Shown piece after piece: positions 58,249 to 64,000 of a stretch of 64,000 nucleotides of DNA. The position numbers were made by a program, and so were the translations under genes. The stretch is from contig CM065309.1 of the NCBI GenBank assembly GCA_033032175.1, positions 16,802,001 through 16,866,000 of the forward strand, given 5' to 3'. Position 1 is the first letter of the stretch. The number at the start of each line of letters is the position of its first letter. The notes beneath the pieces were generated by a model. The model was given only the letters and a program-made list of their open reading frames with translations. It ran no database searches and had not been told where the DNA came from. Source of the DNA: Saturnia japonica (taxonomy: Eukaryota; Arthropoda; Insecta; Lepidoptera; Saturniidae).

Positions 58249-59544
58249 CAAGTTGTCCAGAAAGGGTATCGGGTATTTGTTTTCACGCCATATTCGAAAC
58301 GGGGCGTCTAAAGGGTGCAGAGAGGGGTTCGTGGCGTCCGCCATTTTGTGGAGTTTCAGTCACGATGGAACAGTACTCGGGGACGCATCGCGCATTTTGC
58401 GTACGAGCGTATTATCGTAATGGTGATTCAATAGTGACTGCTCAACGTCTCTATCGTGCGGAATATCGTACACGCCAAGTGACGATAGCATTAGGAAATG
58501 GATCAGGATGTTCGAGAATACAGGTGCGACAGTTAAAATTCAAAACTCTGGTCGTCCTCGTTCAGTTCGCGATGAAGAAACAATTGAAGAAGTTGAGGCG
58601 TCGGTTCGTCAAAATCCGTCTTTATCCATCCGAAAGCGAAGCCAAGCGTTGAACATCAAACAATCGTCTTTACATTCGATTTTAAAGAAAGACTTATATC
58701 TAAAAGCCTGTAAAATTCAATTGGTTCAAGAATTGAAGGATACGGACTATGCTAATCGACTGAATTTTGCGAACGAAATGCTGCAGCGATTTAACAACTT
58801 TAACAACATACTGTTCAGTGACGAAGCAAATTTTCACCTGAATGGTCATGTTAATAAGCAGAATTGTCGGTACTGGGCAGTGGAGAATCCGAGACGAAAG
58901 CATGAACGACCCCTGCATAGCCCAAAGGTCGTTGTTTGGGCCGCTATGTCTGCTAAAGGCATAATTGGTCCTTATTTTCATGAAGATCAACGAGGCCGAG
59001 CAATTAATGTGAATAGTGACCGTTATTGCGATATGTTGCAAAATTTTTTGGTCCCAGAGTTGCAGGAGTTTGCAGGTTTCAACTCAAGAACGTGGTTCCA
59101 GCAAGATGGGGCCACTTGCCATACCTCCAATGACTCAATGGAAGTTGTTAACGAATTATTCCCTAATAAAGTCATTTCGCGAAGGGGTAACATCAACTGG
59201 CCTCCCAGAAGCCCCGACCTTAGTCCGCTTGACTATTTTGCATGGGGATACCTTAAAAGTAAGGTTTATCAAAACAATCCGACGAATCTAACCTAGTTAA
59301 AGCAAAACATCAGGTCAGAAATGGTAGCAATATCGATAGCTATGTGTCAACGTGTTATCGCCAATCTTCGTTTCCGTTTAGAAGAGTGCCAGCAACGTAA
59401 CGGTCATCATTTGGATAAAATCATCTTTTCCAAATAATTCTCCAATTCATATGCTAATAATAAACAATAAACTTTTTTATTGCATACAAATAATTTTTGT
59501 TTCATTGGACTTACAAATACCCGATACCCTTTCTGGACACCTTG
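58249..59544 (+). mobile_element. Tc1/mariner-type (DD41D) element, full length
   Basis: The terminal inverted repeats are CAAGTTGTCCAGAAAGGGTA (continuing tcgggtatttgt) at the left and its near-exact inverse ending '..ctggacaccttg' at the right, with TA on both sides. The length of 1296 bp and a single transposase frame fit the Tc1/mariner superfamily. The DD41D spacing matches the 'rosa'-type group described from tephritid flies. Confidence 0.85.
58365..59437 (+). pseudogene. DD41D transposase with one frameshift and one stop
   Basis: The start at 58365 (MEQYSGTHRAF) begins the helix-turn-helix region ('AQRLYRAEY'). A one-base change near 58475 shifts frame, after which 'DDSIRKWIRMFENTGATV' and 'GRPRS', a linker hallmark, continue. 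The catalytic core has 'LFSDEANFHLNG' (first Asp), 'WFQQDGATCHT' (second) and 'RSPDLSPLDYFAWG' (third). I count 41 residues between the second and third. A TAG at 59294 interrupts the last 47 codons, which remain open to TAA at 59437 ('..HLDKIIFSK'). All catalytic residues are present, so only these two lesions separate it from an intact gene in appearance. Confidence 0.9.
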
Positions 59545-60312
59545 TATAATGTTGGTTTGTCAAGTGAGCAGTGTTTTTTTTAAGGACTTTTTCATTAAAC
59601 TATCTAAAATAAAACAAAGTGTTTAATTGTCAAAGACAACCGTCAACCAGTAAATATTACCAAAATAAATAAGTAATATATTAAACAATATAGTGCAGAT
59701 AAATTGAATTACGAAAATGAGTACATAAATTCTTAAGCCGATGTTGTAAAGAATCATTATTTGCATTTGCAACGAACATTGGTCTATACAATGTCTATCG
59801 AATTTAATATACAATTTTTATAATCAGAGTGAGGAAAGTGGAGTGGATTGTTTTCCTTGGTAGAGTAAACCAGTTTCCTACGTGAGGGCTGCCTATCTGC
59901 CTGCCTTGCGGTTGTTGGATAGCTGCCATTAACTTTAATGGAGTCTGCATTTAAATTATTGTCTCTGAGGCAAATGTCAACAGTAACAACTATGGTTGAA
60001 GTATCTTCTGCTTCACTGCAAAATTACTGGTCCAACGATTACAATAATTTGTATACATTATCTTCTTTCTTTATTGTTATTTGGTTATAAATAATTTTAT
60101 TATATTTCTCTTAGTGCTTACTAATTTTACAAGTAGTTTTTTGAAAGTCAACACAAAAAAGGGTTTCTATATCAACAGATGCTTAGTGGAAAATCAGGTC
60201 CTGTCTAAACTTATCGGCATAATCAGATATTGCATTGAAAATAGGATTACACTTAAAAACCATTTTAATATGTATATAATATAGGTTATATTAACACTTT
60301 TAATAAATTAAA
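59545..60312. repeat. Flanking DNA duplicated with the DD41D element, copy 1
   Basis: Sequence after the right inverted repeat, beginning 'aatgttggtttgtcaagtga', is repeated at 63238-64000, nearly identical for over 600 bp and then increasingly different toward the end. Since it is outside the transposon, the two DD41D copies arose by duplication of a longer segment. No gene was recognised in it. Confidence 0.8.
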
Positions 60313-61251
60313 GATTCGTGAAAATTCTCAGCTTCCAGAAACTCAGAAAAAATAGTTTTATTATTTATCAAACCTAAACCTAACAAAAGGGTAAAAAAAA
60401 ATTTTACGTCTCGATATTTTCCTGGAACTTTTTAGAAAGATTCATAATTTTCGTTTAGTTGTATTTAGGCGTCTGTGACTTAAGATTGGTCTAGTTCTCA
60501 GATTGACCTAGTTCTTTTATAAATTGTTTCGAATTGTTGCATTATATAAATGCACGATTGACATTAAATTCTGATTGACCGTTTTTCTTATTTACCTGTA
60601 TAAATTCAATATAAGTTTATATTACTATTACACCCGTATTAAAAATGCCGATGATTGACGTGAAGAAGTTTTATTCGAATTCCACACAGTTACAAATATC
60701 ACGAACTCACAACACTGTTATTTATTTCACTTTGGTTTCATTTCTTTTATCGCTCGTTGTTATCGCTTTGTAATTCAAAACTGAACTGCCTCGGCGCTCC
60801 GCCTGATTCACTTAAATACCTACACTAAACGATCACAGAAAAATCGGGAATCGTCGCTAACTTTCTTGACGTTTAGTATCTATGCCTACTCGATGACGTA
60901 ATCGAGGTGATAAGTCCTATACATGTGTGTGTAAACTGCGATGTTTACACAAACATGCGCCGCGGTTGTTTATGACGCGAACATTATTTCGAAGGCTGAG
61001 TAGTTTGTAGTTGCTTCGAGATATTTCGGGAACAGAATTTCTTTATCTTTTTAATCGGGTTGTAACAGGTCGTAACATTACATTGATAAATAAATAACAT
61101 ATTTTATTTTCATACACAACCTAATGTGTGTTAAATTTATATCATTGATATTTTTGTAGTGATATCGTTACATTAAATTAGAATTTTAAAGATGACCTCT
61201 TTTCTAGACACACGGTAGTGTATATCAGCCAAGTTCGGAAAAGAAAAGAGC
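60313..61251. other. Non-coding stretch between duplicated segments
   Basis: No gene was recognised. A GC-richer part at about 60760-61030 has 'tgcctcggcgctccgcctga' and 'catgcgccgcggttgtttat', without an open frame worth calling. The right edge joins the jockey fragment. Confidence 0.35.
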
Positions 61252-61811
61252 GCCTCGCCCGATTGCATGCTCTGTTATGTGCTGCAAGCAAAATGTCTAC
61301 GAGATACAAGCTTACGCTCTACAAGATGTGTATCCGACCGATTATGACATATAGCTGCGTTGTGTTCGCACATATGCCAAGATATAATTGGGATCGTTTA
61401 CAAACCATCCAGAATAGGTTTCTTCACCGCCTTACCGGCGCCCCTTGGTATGTTCGTATGGAAGATCTCCATAGAGATATGGACCTTCCTTCGATACATG
61501 CCTATGCCAAACACCTTTCTCGCTCTTATTTCGACACCGCGTCGAACCACGCGAATCCCTTAATCAAAGCGGCAGCTTCTTATGATTCCGACCCCAATGC
61601 CTGCCGGAGTAAACGCAAGCCGCGTAATATCTTCACTGATCCGCTCAACCAAATCGAAACAGCAAACGCGTTCTATTCCACCGCCTCTCCAAACAGAGCG
61701 TGCCACCGCCCACGCTCGCGTAACCACTCTTCTCTCCGCAGAGGACGGACGGTCAACTTCGCTCCCGCACACCCGTCACGTCCACCCTCTCTAGCGGCAA
61801 CCCAAGCCTAG
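61252..61811 (+). pseudogene. Jockey-type reverse transcriptase, C-terminal end
   Basis: The open frame begins at 61218, but the first dozen codons are foreign. Homology starts at 'LARLHALLCAASKMSTRYKL' and continues through 'CIRPIMTYSCVVFAH', 'LQTIQNRFLHRLTGAPWYV' and 'HLSRSYFDTASNHANPL' to a stop at 61811. It lacks every catalytic motif. It is clearly diverged from 51703-52692 at scattered residues, so it is an independent copy and not part of the recent duplication. Confidence 0.8.
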
Positions 61812-62066
61812 GTCCGTTCCTCGGTGTGAAACCCTTGGGTCAGGCAGCCGCCCGCGCGATACAAGTGACACTATACGTGCAACACTTAGCTACCCACATT
61901 CAACATTACACACGTATGAACACACACACGTGCACACCACACAGGTACATAGGTTCTGTAAGGGACCTTTTTTCTTTTTTTGCGCTAGTTAGACTAAAGC
62001 GCTAGTTAGTGTAGAAAAACCATTCCGATTATTAAATACACATACGCATGGTCCACTCCTTCCTCC
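61252..62066 (+). mobile_element. Jockey-type retrotransposon 3' fragment, second copy
   Basis: It begins inside the C-terminal RT region at 'ctcgcccgattgcatgctct' and runs to the same 3' untranslated end as 51605-52712 ('aatacacatacgcatgg..cctcc'), in the opposite orientation. The right end is fused to the truncated DD41D copy at about 62066. Confidence 0.75.
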
Positions 62067-63237
62067 CTCGGGGACGCATCGCGCATTTTGCGTACGAGCG
62101 TATTATCGTAATGGTGATTCAATAGTGACTGCTCAACGTCTCTATCGTGCGGAATATCGTACACGCCAAGTGACGATAGCATTAGGAAATGGATCAGGAT
62201 GTTCGAGAATACAGGTGCGACAGTTAAAATTCAAAACTCTGGTCGTCCTCGTTCAGTTCGCGATGAAGAAACACAATTGAAGAAGTTGAGGCGTCGGTTC
62301 GTCAAAATCCGTCTTTATCCATCCGAAAGCGAAGCCAAGCGTTGAACATCAAACAATCGTCTTTACATTCGATTTTAAAGAAAGACTTATATCTAAAAGC
62401 CTGTAAAATTCAATTGGTTCAAGAATTGAAGGATACGGACTATGCTAATCGACTGAATTTTGCGAACGAAATGCTGCAGCGATTTAACAACTTTAACAAC
62501 ATACTGTTCAGTGACGAAGCAAATTTTCACCTGAATGGTCATGTTAATAAGCAGAATTGTCGGTACTGGGCAGTGGAGAATCCGAGACGAAAGCATGAAC
62601 GACCCCTGCATAGCCCAAAGGTCGTTGTTTGGGCCGCTATGTCTGCTAAAGGCATAATTGGTCCTTATTTTCATGAAGATCAACGAGGCCGAGCAATTAA
62701 TGTGAATAGTGACCGTTATTGCGATATGTTGCAAAATTTTTTGGTCCCAGAGTTGCAGGAGTTTGCAGGTTTCAACTCAAGAACGTGGTTCCAGCAAGAT
62801 GGGGCCACTTGCCATACCTCAAATGACTCAATGGAAGTTGTTAACGAATTATTCCCTAATAAAGTCATTTCGCGAAGGGGTAACATCAACTGGCCTCCCA
62901 GAAGCCCCGACCTTAGTCCGCTTGACTATTTTGCATGGGGATACCTTAAAAGTAAGGTTTATCAAAACAATCCGACGAATCTAACCTAGTTAAAGCAAAA
63001 CATCAGGTCAGAAATGGTAGCAATATCGATAGCTATGTGTCAACGTGTTATCGCCAATCTTCGTTTCCGTTTAGAAGAGTGCCAGCAACGTAACGGTCAT
63101 CATTTGGATAAAATCATCTTTTCCAAATAATTCTCCAATTCATATGCTAATAATAAACAATAAACTTTTTTATTGCATACAAATAATTTTTGTTTCATTG
63201 GACTTACAAATACCCGATACCCTTTCTGGACACCTTG
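62066..63237 (+). mobile_element. DD41D element, 5'-truncated second copy
   Basis: It matches 58378-59544 but lacks the left inverted repeat and the first codons. It starts at 'ctcggggacgcatcgcgcat' fused to the jockey 3' end ('ccttcctccct'). The right inverted repeat ('ctttctggacaccttg') is intact. Confidence 0.85.
62073..63130 (+). pseudogene. DD41D transposase, truncated second copy
   Basis: It carries the same frameshift (near 62166) and the same TAG (62987-62989) as 58365-59437, plus a 2-base gain in 'gaaacacaattg' (near 62274) and no start codon. The catalytic motifs 'SDEANF', 'QQDGATCHT' and 'SPLDYFAWG' are kept. The shared lesions show that both copies descend from one already broken gene. 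Confidence 0.9.
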
Positions 63238-64000
63238 TATAATGTTGGTTTGTCAAGTGAGCAGTGTTTTTTTTAAGGACTTTTTCATTAAACTATCTAA
63301 AATAAAACAAAGTGTTTAATTGTCAAAGACAACCGTCAACCAGTAAATATTACCAAAATAAATAAGTAATATATTAAACAATATAGTGCAGATAAATTGA
63401 ATTACGAAAATGAGTACATAAATTCTTAAGCCGATGTTGTAAAGAATCATTATTTGCATTTGCAACGAACATTGGTCTATACAATGTCTATCGAATTTAA
63501 TATACAATTTTTATAATCAGAGTGAGGAAAGTGGAGCGGATCGTTTTCCTTGGTAGAGTAAACCAGTTTCCTACGTGAGGGCTGCCTATCTGCCTGCCTT
63601 GCGGTTGTTGGATAGCTGCCATTAACTTTAATGGAGTCTGCATTTAAATTATTGTCTCTGAGGCAAATGTCAACAGTAACAACTATGGTTGAAGTATCTT
63701 CTGCTTCACTGCAAAATTACTGGTCCAACGATTACAATAATTTGTATACATTATCTTCTTTCTTTATTGTTATTTGCTTATAAATAATTTTATTATTTTT
63801 CTTAGTACTTACTAATTTTTACAAGTAGTTTTTTGACAGTCAACACAAAAAAAGGGTTTACTGTATCAACAGATGCTTAGTGGAAAATCAGGTCCTGTCT
63901 AAACTTATCGGCATAATCAGATATTACATTGAAAATAGGATTACACTAAAAAACACTATAATATGTATATAATATAGGGTATATTAACAGTTTTAATAAA
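63238..64000. repeat. Flanking DNA duplicated with the DD41D element, copy 2
   Basis: Duplicate of 59545-60312. Differences cluster in the last 250 bp (for example 'tattatttttcttagtactt' against 'tatatttctcttagtgctta'). The duplication continues to or beyond the window end. Confidence 0.8.

Noticed and set aside
59623..59814. 63-codon minus-strand frame, repeated at 63316-63507
   Set aside because: Identical only because the flank is duplicated. It is AT-rich and hydrophobic by composition, with no other support.

Overview
This window is AT-rich eukaryotic, transposon-dominated DNA that contains no convincing intact host gene. The repeat content points to an insect, most likely a moth or butterfly (Lepidoptera). 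The clues are mariner-type transposases, a DD41D Tc1/mariner-like element, RTE- and jockey-type non-LTR retrotransposons, a tRNA-derived SINE, a TTAA-flanked MITE, and a dispersed repeat beginning like 'ggccaagtgcgagtcg' that I know as common in Lepidoptera. Order-level placement is inference from these families. The species cannot be named from this sequence.

Layout. 1-12 kb is non-coding, with hairpin MITEs, a TTAA-flanked MITE (9354-9769), a tRNA-derived SINE (10062-10315) and several copies of dispersed repeats. 12.2-13.9 kb is a nest: an old minus-strand SINE is split by a mariner copy and by a small foldback MITE. 15.4-16.3 kb is the 3' end of an RTE-like retrotransposon. 19.3-20.3 kb is a 1-kb LTR-bounded element without protein genes (TRIM-like), with two 194-bp LTRs, a 4-bp target duplication and an internal 22-bp minisatellite.

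The outstanding object is 22775-34550, a giant foldback element of about 11.8 kb. Its two arms of about 5.56 kb are inverted copies around a 649-bp unique loop, and the whole is flanked by a 9-bp target duplication (CTACCTTAG). Each arm holds an outer array of a 289-bp, two-part satellite built on the motif GCAATCGTTTGTACCC, an inner unique section with a GC-rich patch, and an exon-like sequence at the innermost end. The 9-bp duplication and the tandem-repeat arms resemble Drosophila Foldback (FB) elements, which belong with the Mutator superfamily. No transposase is visible.

37.1-38.3 kb is a second mariner copy, badly mutated. 38.3-49.1 kb is mostly featureless apart from dispersed repeats. 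49.2-58.0 kb holds three nearly identical copies of a 2.3-2.8-kb unit containing the central part of a jockey-type reverse transcriptase on the minus strand. A separate fragment encoding the missing C-terminal end lies between the first two, and an 86-base T run replaces part of the middle unit. 58.2-64 kb carries a DD41D transposon copy plus its flank, and a second, 5'-truncated copy of the same stretch joined to another jockey C-terminal fragment. All transposase and reverse transcriptase genes seen here are broken, so the window reads as a graveyard shaped by nested insertion and recent local duplication.
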